Shown: piece after piece, positions 47,188 to 59,570 of the stretch
How positions within the stretch are numbered: position 1 is the stretch's first letter
How the letters are laid out: every line of letters begins with the position of its first letter
Assembly (NCBI GenBank): GCA_038503035.1
Contig: JAVSML010025230.1
Location: 124,001-188,000, forward strand
Length of the DNA stretch: 64,000 nucleotides
Direction: 5' to 3'
DNA from: Crocodylus rhombifer
Lineage: Eukaryota > Chordata > Crocodylia > Crocodylidae
The notes under the pieces: model-generated
The model's database searches: none
What the model saw: the letters and a program-made list of their open reading frames with translations, nothing else
What the model was told of the DNA's origin: nothing
Position numbers and translations under genes: made by a program

Positions 47188-47380
47188 TAGGGCTGTCCAA
47201 TTTCAGCACTGCTTGGGGCCACATGGGGTGCTGGTGTACAGGCCCCAGACCGCACATCACATGGACCATATGCTGTGGGCATGGTCCCCTGACTCCTCCC
47301 ATGCAGGCAGGTACCTACCCCCAGGCTGTAGTAAGAAAGGCAACTGCATGGGCCCTTAGGCCACCAGTTTGACAGCCCTA
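47188..47380. mobile_element. Short hAT-type MITE, 193 bp
   Basis: The ends are TAGGGCTGTCCAA and TTTGACAGCCCTA, the same terminal style as the 1.45-kb element at 444-1893. Flanks CTGAAAGT (47180-47187) and CTAAAAGT (47381-47388) form an 8-bp target duplication with one change. The GC-rich interior has no coding capacity. Confidence 0.82.
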
Positions 47381-47388
47381 CTAAAAGT

Positions 47389-48361
47389 AATGGACTGTAG
47401 CAGGAAAAATGAAAGATGGCCTCAGTAGCAAAGCCAACATGACCTTACCACTTAACTTGTCCTGGGGACAAGGTGCACCGCTGCTACTTGTCCGCAAGGA
47501 ACCAAATGTCCACATATATCTGGGCGCAACCAATGCTCAGAAATAGGTAACTCATATATGAACAGAGGTGTATTTGTGATGAAACGATAATTTTTTGCTA
47601 CTAAACTTTGTTTCACAGTAATTTAAGATAATTTGGCTGACTAAACAATCCTCTGATGGGACTAAAAATATTTTGCTTTGGTATATATCGGTTTAATTCT
47701 AGAAACCAGTGTACTCCATGTCAAGAAAGGGCAGCTTTAACATGACCAGACACTAATGTCTAGTATCCTCTGCTGCATGCTAGATCTGAAGCTCTATGAT
47801 CAGATTATGAATCATGCAACACTCTGGTGCAGCAAATGCAGAAAACGTTGGTGAGTTAAATTTTAAAAAGTTCTTTTTAAGCAAATACACTGTATGCCGC
47901 ATTTCTTATTTTATGCATACATGATGTTTGCCCCACTTTCACATACTTTTTTTGTGTTGCAAACCACTGGCTAGGTTACAGAAGTCGCAAAACTGGAGTT
48001 TGTACTGAACAGATGACTACTGGTGACTGTCATTCAGGAAATGTTTGAGCTGCTATCAATTACCAGGGACTGACTGAACTTTTGAAACTTGTTTATAACA
48101 CCCAAAAATATCATCATGGTGATTTTTATTTTCTCAATTCTGTGGGAGGCAATTCTCATGTGGGATTTTTTTTTTCCAATTAAACTAAATTTAAGCATTC
48201 ATTTTTTAAGCAACAGCTACTGTGCATGCAGCAGATGATCTTTCAGTATGCAACAATATTATTCACTCACCAGTATGGTAAAAGATAATAAGGTCCCATT
48301 GCTGCACAATATTAAATATATGCAGTCATTGGGAACTACAAAAAAAGAAAGAGGTATTCTG
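47389..48361. other. AT-rich non-coding DNA, no gene seen
   Basis: Nothing recognised. Confidence 0.5.
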
Positions 48362-48446
48362 CATATGGACACCGCTTTCATGCTTGAGTGGGAAATAATT
48401 TTCTTCTTTTTTTCCCCACTCAAGCATTAAAGCAGTGCCCATATGT
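48362..48446. repeat. 85-bp palindrome, hairpin-forming
   Basis: CATATGGACACCGCTTTCAT.. (48362 onward) pairs with the complement of the stretch ending at 48446, over about 35 bp per arm with about four mismatches, around a loop of about 14 nt. The size and pairing resemble a microRNA precursor, but an internal MITE core is at least as likely. No flanking duplication was seen. Confidence 0.7.
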
Positions 48447-51400
48447 TCAAATTAAAGACAACTTAAACAAAAATTATACAACTGGAATTATACCTATTAA
48501 AAGGTATAGTATTTACACACATACTAAAGCAACTTGTTCCCAGCTTGTAAATGTAAATTTGAGGGGTGAAGGGTGTTAAATTATCCTCACACACATATTC
48601 TGAAGGCTGAACAGAAAGCCAGGCTTCCTTTCTTAGAGCCTGACAGCACCCTGAGAGCAGGGTGAAGGAGGGAGCATACGCAAGTATTAAGACATCACAC
48701 AATGGAAGCTTGCACATAAAAAACAATTTCTGGTCAAGGTATACACATTGACTTCTGCTGTGAAGATTTGATACCAAACTGACAGTCCCTTAACTGCTCT
48801 CAGAAGGTTCACATTAGCTTTTCACAAGAATCAGGCTCCTCTGCGTCCAAGTATCTGCTTTGATATCAAATTTATCAGAGGATTTTAACATTAAATACAA
48901 TTCCCACCTATTCCTTTTATGATTTGTGTATTCTTAGTGACAGTAATGGCAGTCTCCTTCATTCAATACATACATCTGGTATTAAAATTAGCGATCTAGT
49001 TTGCCTAAAGGTACACATTAGTAGATTTTATATAGGCTAGTGAGCCTATCTGGCTTAACTAATTATTAATGCCGAAATGACAACCAAGGAGAGGAAGGGG
49101 AAGAATGGAAAAATATTAATATCATTGATTTAAGGCCAACTTTTTATTTAGGCTAACACTACTCCAATAACTAGTTTACTTGAAAAGTGAAAATAGAAAT
49201 TGAAAGAAACCAGATTTTCTGAGAGAAGCAGGCTGGTGATCATTTAGGATAAATTCTAAACAATAATATGCATTTTGGAGTATTACACACATTCCAGCAT
49301 CAACTGGGATTCTGTGACAGAAGAGGTATCTGGCAAGGAGGAAGTAAGTATTAGACAATGCTCCATTAGCAAATTCTGGTGCTCTGGGAAATAAATATGC
49401 AAGCAATTCACCCAATTCTCAAAGGCTAATTCAGAACTCTAAAATTTGTTACAAGAAGGACAAATTCATAGTATACCTTCCACATGTCTCTTTTTCCCTA
49501 AAGAACTTCAGCAATAGAATGTTAAATGTCTACATTTTTCTGTACTTCATTTTTCAGAGCTTCCAGAGACGAAAGGCAAGCTGGGCTAAAGTTAACATTA
49601 CTGCAGCCTTATAGCCAAAGGGAGGTCAAGGTGTGAGTGGCCACCTGGTTACCCTTCATGACTATGGAGAGAAAATGCCGTTTCTAGTCACAGAGGCTGT
49701 TATTAAGAATCAAATAACTGGATATAGATGGGGGGGTGAGGGGAGGAGGGAGGAGAAAGGAAGACACAAAATAACCTTAAAGCAAAAGATACTGTCATGG
49801 TTGTTAAAAATGCTTATGTATTGAAAGTAGCGTCTACCTTTGTACAAAAAAGTACCTCTACCCACAGAAAACTGCAACAAATCCACACACAGAGTCATAG
49901 AACACTGAGTTGCACACTTTTCAACTCACAAATTTTGGGAAACGATATATGTGCACTGTAGTATTTTGATCTCAGCAAAAGTGTCATATACAGTGTGCTG
50001 TCTTCCTAAGACTATGCCTCATATACTATCTAGTTTGATATACAATCTGACATCCAAATACTTTATCCAAAAAATATTTTTTTTCAATATGTTCTGCATG
50101 ATTCCATTGACTACAACAGTAGACTGTCATTTCCAACTAAAATGCCTCCTCCTAACTCATCTCCCACACATTTTTACACTACCAAACTTCTCAAACAATA
50201 CACATGTGGGTTGAAATTTTTTTTAATCTCAGGTCTGAGATTTCCGGGAAAGAGGAACAAAATTCACTTACTTATTTTTCAGTTATGGGAAAATGAAAAA
50301 AGAAAACAAGAACAACTAGGCTTTGAAATTTATCATGGGTATATACCTCAAAAAGAGCTATCATTTTAAACAAGTTTAAAGATGTATTCAAGTTTAGGTT
50401 AACAACAAATGCAATTTTGATGTAACAAAAAGAAAAAACATTTTTGCCAACTGTTCTGTTAGCATACCCAGATCATTTCTTCTGGGTTCTTCTGAATTGT
50501 GCACTGGAGAGTAGATCCAAAGCACATGCACTAGGCAGCTTAAGAACTTACCATTTTTCAAAGCTTGCTACAACCTGCAACTCCAGGCCCTCTGGTCAGC
50601 ACTTTGTAGTTTCTTCCAGTTTTTTCCAAGTGTTATTTGATCTTGAAGTGTTTACAGTTTAAAATTACCTGAAGTTCTTCAAGGCATATTATAAGGGGCA
50701 CATGAAGATGCAGTATGATAATCTCAACTTTGTCTGAAGGATTAACATACCCTACTATTTCCTACTACATCTAAGGTGGAATGGTTCATTAAAGAAATTA
50801 AAGGGACGTTAACTACTTTGACAAACTGTGTTTACTCCTTCCTTGACTCTAAACTCTCCAACACACGCAGGAAATAAGATACAAACTTGGTCCTGCCCTA
50901 AAGAATGCCTAATATAATGCACTGTGTTAAGGTTGCATTGTTAAGCAAGTCAGTTTCACAGCTGAACTTGAATTCACATCTTACAATACAATATTGCTAT
51001 GCAGGAATTGCACATTTTTATATGCATGTCTCCAAGGTTGCAGATATGTAATATTTTATTCCCTTTTTTGAGAAAGAGTATGTCATCACTTGAGAGTCTA
51101 TTGTACAACATGTACACAAGGGAGAAGTTTCACAAAGCAGCATAAAGGAGAAGAATTAAGGATGGATCTTCAAAAACGTTTCATATTTGCTGACTGTTAA
51201 TGCAGTGTTTTTACAGGTAAGCATGCAAGCCTTTTTTTTTTTTTTAACTTTGATATAACCAAATAGTTCACATTTCAGAACAGAGCTTTTTCAGAAACTA
51301 ATATATACTTTCTTTGAATAGTCACATGAATTCCACTTCTGTATAGTTCATTTTTAAATAAACAAATCTACAACTTAAGTATAAGGACATTTAACAATAC

Positions 51401-53572
51401 TTGCATGGCCAAAACCTAATTTTTGAAGTATGCCAGGCATATATTTGGCACTGGATGTTGCCTGCCATTAAACTAACTAAATTCCAAGCGTATAATGATG
51501 CTGAAGTTGGTTCCCTATCCCCAGTTCCTTATTTGTGGTTCCTTTTTTATAAAGCTAATCCAGCTTCAGTCTCATTATTTGAGTCCTTCAGAACATTTAT
51601 ATGCATTTCAGTACTTCTGTTATGCACTACAGAGAAATCCCAGCATCCCAAAAGTATTTTCCCCAATGTTAAATGCAATTTCCTTTTGGATAATATTCAT
51701 TATTCAACATATCAACTTTAAAAGATTCAAATTAAATTGTCTTATTTACAATAACCTATAATTTTGGATCTATTAAAATGTATCAAGACAGAATGCTCAA
51801 AAGGAAAAAAGTAGTACATATGATAAAATACTCTATAAACAGAAAAATGTTATTGTTATAAAAAGATGCATCCAGAAAAAAATTATGTTAACATGGATGA
51901 ATTTAGGAACTTGGGGTGCAAAGTTAAAAAGAAAGCATTGGAAGGGATAACATAAAGAGTTATAAGGGAAACATCTAATTGGTTTAGCTTTACAAAATGC
52001 AATTTTCTAATCCTCATGTAAGTAATAACTTGAAGGAGGAGGAGAAAGAGGGGGACACCATAGGGGTGGGGCTGCTTTCACAGATACTTGTGCAGCATGG
52101 CAGGTCTTCCTGGTTTCTGGAGATATTTATAAGGGCCTTATCCAACTGATCTTGCACAGTCAATAGGAACTTGGTCACTGATTCCAGCGAGATTGAGGTC
52201 AAGATCAAAGAAAGACATTGCACCCACCATAATAAGTAAAGTGATTCTTGCCTCTTTCTACCTACTTTGTGCGCTCTTGTCTGCTACCACTTCAATTTCA
52301 GGTTCAGCAGCAGCAACACCAAAAACTTTCTTGCAGCACCCAGCAGAAAGGTACACAAACAAGCTCCTAGGGCTCCCTTCACAACACCATGGAAATGGTT
52401 ACTGAGCACAAAGTGCAAAAAAAGTGAAGCTGGTCATGTTTTACCATGGATAAGGTAAATAAAATGAAAGAGAAGATTTTTTCCCCCAGCTACCGATTTT
52501 TAAGTATACTAATTTTATCAGTGAATTGTAACCATAGCAGGTATAACTATTTCAGGCAAACCTAGCAATGGGTTGTTGGTATAATGACTATTTACATAAG
52601 TATCAGTTATTTCTTTTACTTCTGTCTCACACTAAGTCCTGGATCTTGCAATGGAACAGTCCAGAGAGGTAGACCCTGGTGAATACACAAGGCCCCACTG
52701 GGCTTACACTGATTCAGTTGCAGCACCAGAACCTGAGGGGACAAGTAGAGAACCACTGGAAAACGAAGGAGAAAAAATTAGAGTGAACAGAATTACACTA
52801 CTACAGTTTACTGTACATTCATGGAAGCTCTTGCTGGAAGAGGCCACCATGCAAAAAACTTTGCTGGATTAGAAAGCTGGTTGTATTTGGTAAGTTAATC
52901 ATCAAATTCTTTTTCCAAGTTTAGCCCTTTTTCTGCCGTTGATTTGGACGATTCAATTTTTCCCCAACAAGAATTGCCAAACAACTATTTTAGGCTGCAA
53001 CTCTTAAGGTAATTCTATCTGTGCAAATGGCCAGAACAGGACTAGTATACCAGTTAAATCTCACATGCACCTATTTTTGACAAACAAATACCCCAACACT
53101 GACCATCTCCTCTGTTCTCCAATACTGAGCGCAGTGGATTCAATACCTGAAGCCACTCACAGATGGAATTCTGATTAATTTCACCTGACGTGTCATACGT
53201 TAAGAGCTGGTGAGTTCAGGGTCTAATATTAGTATGGAGAGCCTCTCTTATGAAGTTACAATAGGATAGACATGCTCTACTTAGCACATTATCCCCACTG
53301 TACCTTTACCTAACTATCAAAACTAGATTTAAACTGTGGAAATCCCAGGCTTCCTCTGAAGCTAATCTGAAAAAAAGTCTTTAGCAAAAACCCTCTGAAG
53401 AGACTGTTTGAACTTCTCTTGCATCCAACTGAAGAGAAGGTTCTTTCTATATAAAAACAATCATTTCTGAAGAAAAAGCAGACTCATCTTTTCTGCCATT
53501 TAAGCATACATTCACCTGTATTATATTGTAATTTAAACAGCTGTTATTATTACCAATGCAGAGGTCAAATGC
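48447..53572. other. AT-rich non-coding DNA, no gene seen
   Basis: Five kilobases without a recognisable gene or repeat family. ORFs are at most 106 codons and show no domain. Probably intron or intergenic sequence. Confidence 0.5.
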
Positions 53573-53580
53573 CTTTTGTG

Positions 53581-53881
53581 CAGCAATTTTCTCAACCTGG
53601 GTGCCACAGTACCCTGTGATCCTTTGAGAGCCTTTCAAGAATACCACAGAGTGCCACACAATGCTGGGTTTACAAACATGATTCAGAAGATAGACACAGA
53701 GTTTTCAAATGGAAATCCATAGTTGTGGTCTTTCTGAGTTTTGTGCAAAAAAAAAAAACATGCTCTATTTTTTTTTCATATTACAGAAAAATAAGTGGGA
53801 AAACTAGGTGCTGGCATTATCCAAGGAGTACCTCAAGCCTATCCAGGTGTGCCTCATGTCTAAAAAGGCTGAGAACCACTG
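53581..53881. mobile_element. hAT-type MITE, 301 bp
   Basis: The left end is CAGCAATTTTCTCAACCTGG; the right end is the complement of CAGTGGTTCTCAGCCTTTT, the classic CAGTGGTTCTCA end of hAT/Charlie-type elements. Flanks CTTTTGTG (53573-53580) and CTTTAGTG (53882-53889) form an 8-bp target duplication with one change. No transposase. Confidence 0.85.
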
Positions 53882-53889
53882 CTTTAGTG

Positions 53890-56097
53890 CATTTTTCCTG
53901 CCCTGAAGGAGGCATTTGTGTTTCCAAGGGGGGAAGCAGACGTAGAATGGTTTGCAAGCATGAAGCTCCCCAACTTTTCTCCCTCAATGGAAAGGGCACC
54001 ACTCACTGTAACACTGCCTATACTGGGAAACTGGGAAAGGTAGAAAAAAATTGTGGCTAGTAGGAATGGCAACAGTAATAACAGGGAATAAAGAATACAT
54101 ACAAGATCAAAAAAAGGCAGAAAAGCCAGCGATGGGCAAGAAAGGATGTAGGGAATTAGGGAAGGAAGAGGGATCAGAATTTGAGAGAGAAAATGTGATG
54201 AAAAGAAGGGGATTAAAAGAAAGGAACCAAAAAAGTCCAGAGCAGTGAGGGGAGTGGACAGAACACAGATTAGGAGTAGTACATATATAGAGGCCTTGTC
54301 ACAAGGAAACATGAAAACTGTTAAAAACAGAGAACCAATGCTTTTCTGAGGAACCTAGTACCTTTTCATTACTTTGTTGCGAGTTAGCAAGGCATGTAGG
54401 TATAAAATGAAGTCCCTGCACTGAGGGGCACAGAGCTATAATAATTCAAGCCAGCCAAGAATTTAACCCATCTATTTCAATATTTGCTCTCCTTATTAAA
54501 AAGGTTCGTATTTCATATTATGTAACTGTTATATGAACATAAGCATTAGGGAATCCAGTCTACTCAGTGACATCTGACTTCTCAAGCATTTCTTGTGTTA
54601 CTATTCCCAGGAGTGCTGGCAAGTGCCATGGTTACAAAAGTATCAAAATGATGAACATGTGAATTAGCTACTATGTAGTGCTAAATAATACCCTGTTGCC
54701 AATAAGTTAAATACTAGTAAAGTACACAAGCAGAGGCTTCATAGTACAAGTACTGTCCCCATTTCAGAAATACCAACATCCTTTTTTGATTTATGCAGCA
54801 GAAAAAATAAATTGTAATGGAAACTTGGTTTGCTGTAACTTTGAAACCTGGATTAAATGCTTACTTTCAGCTTGGTGTCTGGCTTGGTCTGTAACTAGGA
54901 ACACTAAATATAAAGTGTTTCCTAAGTCAGTACCTCAGAAGTGTCAAAGTAAACAGAAATAGTAAACAAACAAGAATCCCATAATTAAAGTTCTTCTAAG
55001 TTGTTTGGTGTAGGTCTAATGACAGGTCTCTTCTAGATCCAATAAACTTGTCTACAGTTAAATTCAGTGGCCTAAGAGACAATAAAAATGCCCTTCATTT
55101 TTTTGTATTTAAGTTTTATAAGTCACTTTCACAATCCCCTGATGAGCCATATTTCCAGATCTCCAAAATACTATTTTCTTTATGAGAAGAGGAGCATCTT
55201 CACATCAGCGTGTGAACTGCTTACATGGGATAATGGACTTAGTTTTAGACTTCTATGCTCCCCCCTTCCAAACATTGACAAAAATCTCAGTCTCTACCAC
55301 CAAATAACAGTTTTCACTTTAGCTTTTAAAGAGTGCAGAAACAATCATTTACCATTTGTCAAGTGGTCCATAAAACCATCAGGAATAACATCTTCCATAC
55401 CTACAAATATACCAGGACTAGACTGACAAAAAAGAAAAAGCAAAGTTTCTAAATCTCAGGGCATTGTCCTCTACAGCCATTATATTTTATAACTCAATTT
55501 ACCTTGAAAGAGATGAGGTTTAGTTTCAGTTAAATCAGTCATGGGTAAATTGCTGCTTCATAATAAGATTATAATGACATGCTTTGCCACATTCATAAGC
55601 TGAACTAGTTAGATAAAAAGCGGCAGTTCTGTCTATTTTTTTGAAACATGCATGTTTGAACCACAAGGATCAAGCTTTACATGCAATTTGCTTCAACATC
55701 TGTGTGAATAATGTCACACTGGCAGCAACATCTCTGCTGCCCACTCTTACAAAGGAATTTTTGCAGTGTAAGAAGTGTGTCACTGTCATACCATAGCACT
55801 ACATCCCTGTCAATCCCCACCCCAAAAACAGCGATCCTAGGCTAAATTGGAATTGATATAGCATCTTTTTATGCTGTGAAGTGACCATAAACAGACGAGT
55901 GCTTTTCCCAGCGCAGTGTGGAAGAGAAAACAAAATGATGAATAGTCTATTAAAAAAAAAAAGAAGAAGCACGTATTGAAGACTTACAGGCAAGCAGAAG
56001 CTACATATCACCACTCTTTTAATCAGGAATTCGTCTGTAAGCAGACTAGACATGTTTGCTTTTTTTCTCCGAAGGAAAAAACCTAGAGAGATGATTT
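53890..56097. other. Non-coding DNA, purine-rich patch then AT-rich, no gene seen
   Basis: A purine-rich stretch at about 54030-54250 gives a 142-codon pyrimidine-encoded ORF on the minus strand (53884-54312) that is low-complexity and not credible. If the leftward gene suggested by the CpG island exists, this would be its intron 1. Confidence 0.45.
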
Positions 56098-56319
56098 AGC
56101 CCGAAGCGCCCATCCTTTCCCTGCACGCCTGTCTAGGCTCCCCACAAGAAACAGCCAAAGCACCGCTGTGCAGCTAGGGGCCAGGTACACACCAGCACGC
56201 TTTTATGCCGCGGCTTAATCCATTCCCTCCCAGGCGCTCAGAAGCGCGCGAGCTCCCTCGCGACGCGCCTCCCCAGCCCCTGGCCTCCAGCCCCGGGCAC
56301 GACCCGCCCGGCCCCGCGT

Positions 56320-56335
56320 CCCGTTACCTGAACCG
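56320..56335 (-). promoter_or_regulatory. Candidate 5' splice site, TTCAG|GTAACG
   Basis: On the minus strand the exon would end at 56328 (CAG) and the intron begin with GTAACG. It is a moderate donor about 300 bp downstream of the one at 56636 and could be an alternative first-exon end. Confidence 0.45.
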
Positions 56336-56629
56336 CGTCTCGAGAACTTTTCTCGCCGCAAACAGAACTTGAGGCGAGCGGCAGCGAGTCCGGCCCGGCG
56401 GCGGCGGCACGAGGCGGGCGCAGCGGCGCGGAGGGGCGCCCGGGCTGGGCGCAGGGCAGCCCCGCGCCGCTCCCAGCCCGACGCCGACGCCGACGCCTCC
56501 ACCTCGCGTGGCAGCGCCCGCGCCTGGGCTCTTCTCCAGCCGCCGCCCCCCCCGGCCCCGCATCCAGGCAAGTTCCTCCGGGAGTGGCCGATGCCCATTG
56601 CCCCCTGCCCCGCGCCCCGACCGGAGCCA

Positions 56630-56645
56630 ACTCACCATAAAGAGG
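56630..56645 (-). promoter_or_regulatory. Candidate 5' splice site, TTATG|GTGAGTTGG
   Basis: On the minus strand the exon would end at 56636 and the intron begin at 56635 with GTGAGT, a full match to the donor consensus. The exon ends in ATG, so a start codon at the very end of exon 1 is possible but not shown. Confidence 0.5.
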
Positions 56646-57086
56646 AGCGAGGAGGCTGTAGGGCACCGCGTCCGCCGGGAGCCGAGAGGCTCCGGGCGAG
56701 GGCGGGGGGCGCCGGGGATCCTGCCCCGCCCGCCTCAGCAGGGCATCCCGCTCGCCCGCCGCCGCGGCGCGCTGCGCTGCGCTGCCAGGAGTCGGTGCGC
56801 GCCCCGCGCCCAGGGGAGGCTCCGCTCGCCGAGCTGCGCGGGTCCCGCGGGGGAGGCTGGAGCCGGCAGTGCGAGCCGGGCGCGGCGGGGGGACTGTCCC
56901 CTCCTCGCAGGGAGGTCCCCGGGCGGGAGCCGGCGGCGGGCGGAGACGCCGCCCCCTGCCCCTGCCCCGCGAGCGAGCGAGGTGACTCTGCGGCGCGGGC
57001 CGCGCGCTCCCGGGCTGCGGGCGGAGGCGCTGGCGCTGCCAAGTGGCTCCAGAGAGAGCGGGAGGGAGGTGACCTTCAAGCCCGCC

Positions 57087-57113
57087 GGGGGGGCCGGGCC
57101 GGGCCGGGCCGGG
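57087..57113 (+). repeat. GGGCC run, G-quadruplex-type motif
   Basis: A run of seven G is followed by four GGG tracts, each separated by CC. With five closely spaced G tracts it fits the standard quadruplex pattern. Confidence 0.85.
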
Positions 57114-57615
57114 AGCCCGGCCGCACGCGAGGAGCAGCCGCCGCGAGAGCCCCGGCGGGCCCGGGGGGGGCGAGCGGGGCTCCCTGCCCGCGCGGCCGCC
57201 GGCGCCCGCCGAGGACTGCTCCCAGCCCCGCGGGGCTCCTCCGCGGCACATCGCTGCCCGTCGCGCGCAGAAACCATTTGGGGAGAGAGAGAGGGATGGA
57301 GTTTAAAATGGAGCTCGAGCCGCTGCTGTCGTTCCCCTAGCGAGACGGGTCCAACTTTTCCTGCCGAGGGGCTGGCACGGGGGGCTGCCTCCAGGGCAGG
57401 CCCTCCCGCAAGGCAGGACCAGCCGGCCGCGGGCTCGGCTGCCCGAGAGACCGAGCGCCCGCAGCACTTGACGGCGGTACCTCTGGCACCACCACCTCCG
57501 CCTTCCCCAGCCCAGCGCCAAGTCGGAGTCCGCCACTGACCTCGGGCCCGAGGGGCTACAGTCCGACAGCCGCTGGTCTTGAGAAAGTTTGAGGGATCAT
57601 CATCGTCAGGATCTG

Positions 57616-57627
57616 TCAAAATGGCGA
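57616..57627 (+). promoter_or_regulatory. YY1-like motif at the island edge
   Basis: The text TCAAAATGGCGA matches the core AAAATGGCG motif bound by YY1 in many promoters. It sits just outside the CpG island, so this is a suggestion only. Confidence 0.35.
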
Positions 57628-59081
57628 TTTCCTTATTTATTTATTTCTTCAAACACAGCTATTACTTGGTATAATTACCAAATGTCTGTGTGGTGCCCAG
57701 TGCAGCATTCCAGCCACTTAAGTGTCCTCTTAATGCTTTTGGGGTTTCAGTTAACATGTACACTTGTATTAGCGCCACATGACAGCCTGAGGCTGTGATT
57801 TGTGTGTGGCCCTGGGTCAAAAAAGAAAAGTAGTAGTTCAGGTGTTTCAGATCCTCAGGGGATTTAATGAAGGAAACCTCTTCCTGAGTCTCTTAAAATG
57901 ACACCACCAGAGGCCATGAGTAATATCTCTGGGTATTCTTCATCCATGTAGAAACGCAACCAAGCACAGCCTTTTCACAAGCAGTTCACAGTTACAGGAA
58001 ATATTGCGTACTTGTATTACATACACCTGTGAGTAATCACAGGTGTAAATATGTATGACCCACTAACACAACTCTCAGGGCACTTAACATTACTGGATGG
58101 GTGGGAGAGTCCCAGGACAAGAGTAAGCCCAAGTCTGCTTATTAACTTTTTTGCAGGATGTGACCTTGGTAAACAAATCAGCACACAACCTGCTCCTTGT
58201 GCTGTACCGGTTTACAACCCAGCCCACAAGCTTGATCCTGCAGTATCAGAACTCAGTGGAATTGCTCATGTGCGTGCATTTACTGGAAAGCATAAGCACC
58301 TAAAATCAGGGTCTTCCTAGGACACAATTAATTAAAGTGTTATCATACATGTAAATTACAGTGTCAAATTACCAGTCTGAAGCCTTTAAAGACTCGCTTG
58401 TAAACTCATACAAAAATCAAAACACTGAAGTCTGTGAGAGGTTTAGAAGACAAAAAGATGCAGGGCCGGAACTGTACTTTTATGCATTTCTTCTTTAAAG
58501 TGGTGCAAAAAATTTGGAGTGATTATTTGTTCTTATCATTGGACTATGAAAGACATCTAACAAATACTTATTTGTTATGGCCATGAAAAAGTGACAGTAG
58601 ATTTACATGTATATTCAATTTTTTTCTAGCATTGGCATTGTTTTTGGGTGCTCCATCAATTTTTGTATCAATTTGAATATAAGTAACCAATTTTCCACAT
58701 CACCTCTTCTGTCCCTTCTTATCAAATATTGCGGGATACTTTCATTGATTTACCATATGTCCAAATCTCTCTTAAAACCTCTGTATTTCTGTTAAGGCTG
58801 AACTGAAAGCTAAATTTCAGTACACAAAAAAGGTAGTAGTATTTGATGATAAATGTTCATGCAACATAAGCCAAATTGTGGTCCTACTGAAGTCTTGGGA
58901 TGTTTGCCATTAGGTTCTTTGAGACCTGCTTCCAAGGTATGAAGAATCAAAGTTTTGCTTTTGACTCAATCTGAGTAGCTATAAGCTCTCTGGGCCAGTA
59001 ACTCGCAGGTGTTTAGATCATGTCCACTTGTTAAGCTTACTGTGTGCTCTTCTGCGCTGGGCAGGCCCTCTGCTAACTTGG
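57628..59081. other. AT-rich non-coding DNA, no gene seen
   Basis: A splice-acceptor-like 'cttttttgcag' at 58146-58156 is followed by an ORF without recognisable domain. Nothing firm. Confidence 0.45.
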
Positions 59082-59206
59082 GAAGCAGTGTGCTTCTTTA
59101 TTAGCATCTCGGCAGCTTTGGGTGGTCTAATTAGCAATGCTGAATGACAGTGCCAATTAGCCCACCCTAGTTTTAATTAGCCTGCCTGCGTGTCACTGCT
59201 TCCAAG
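59082..59206. repeat. Nested inverted repeats, possible MITE core
   Basis: GGGTGGTCTAATTAGCA (59120-59136) pairs with 59151-59167 with two mismatches. Outside this, GGAAGCAGTG at 59081 pairs with CACTGCTTCC near 59197. No terminal repeats or target duplication were defined. Confidence 0.45.
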
Positions 59207-59319
59207 AAGCAGCTTACTTGGAGCAGCATAGCTTATTTGATGGCACAGGTCTTAAATACCTGGAGACGTGAAGCGCTTTAATATATAGATCTGAGCCAAT
59301 CCAGTCAAGGAAGGAAGGA

Positions 59320-59570
59320 CAGTTTATTTAACACTTAGGACCCTGATTTTGGAGACCTAGGTTCAACTACATGCTCTACCTCAGATTTTTTGAATGGCCC
59401 TAAATGCCTTTAAAAATATGTTAATTTGTTTGTTGTTTAGCTTTTCATCTACAAAAGAGACATATTGGTATTTTTTATCAATAATGTTGTTGTGAAGAAT
59501 GGATTAATAATTACTTTAAGGAATTCACACATTGTAGATACAGGGCTAGTTAAATATACAGGATAGACAG
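59320..59570 (+). mobile_element. MIR SINE relic
   Basis: In order, the text matches the MIR consensus: 'ggagacctaggttcaacta', 'gctctacctcaga', 'catctacaaaagaga' and 'ttgttgtgaagaatggatta'. The 5' and 3' limits are approximate. Confidence 0.72.

Larger units (their letters stand above)
56098..57560. promoter_or_regulatory. CpG island, probable host-gene promoter and first exon
   Basis: Base composition switches from AT-rich to very GC-rich at about 56100 and back at about 57560. CpG dinucleotides are dense throughout, unlike the rest of the window. This is the usual picture of a vertebrate CpG-island promoter. Two good splice donors lie on the minus strand (see separate entries), and I saw only weak ones on the plus strand. 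A leftward gene with alternative first-exon ends is therefore the best reading. ORFs of 294-343 codons run through the island on both strands. With so few stop codons in GC-rich DNA they carry little weight, and none shows a known domain. I cannot name the gene, and divergent transcription to the right is possible. Confidence 0.82.

Noticed and set aside
53884..54312. 142-codon minus-strand ORF rich in Leu, Phe, Ile and Ser
   Set aside because: It is the complement of a purine-rich low-complexity stretch; the apparent membrane-protein composition is a base-composition effect.
56238..57619. Long ORFs (294-343 codons) on both strands through the CpG island
   Set aside because: They overlap in several frames on both strands, are dominated by Arg, Ala, Pro and Gly, and show no domain. 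This is what GC-rich DNA with few stop codons gives by chance.
58146..58320. Acceptor-like 'cttttttgcag' followed by an open frame as a coding exon
   Set aside because: The frame has no recognisable domain and the following text resembles common reptilian repeat phrases; no matching donor was evident.
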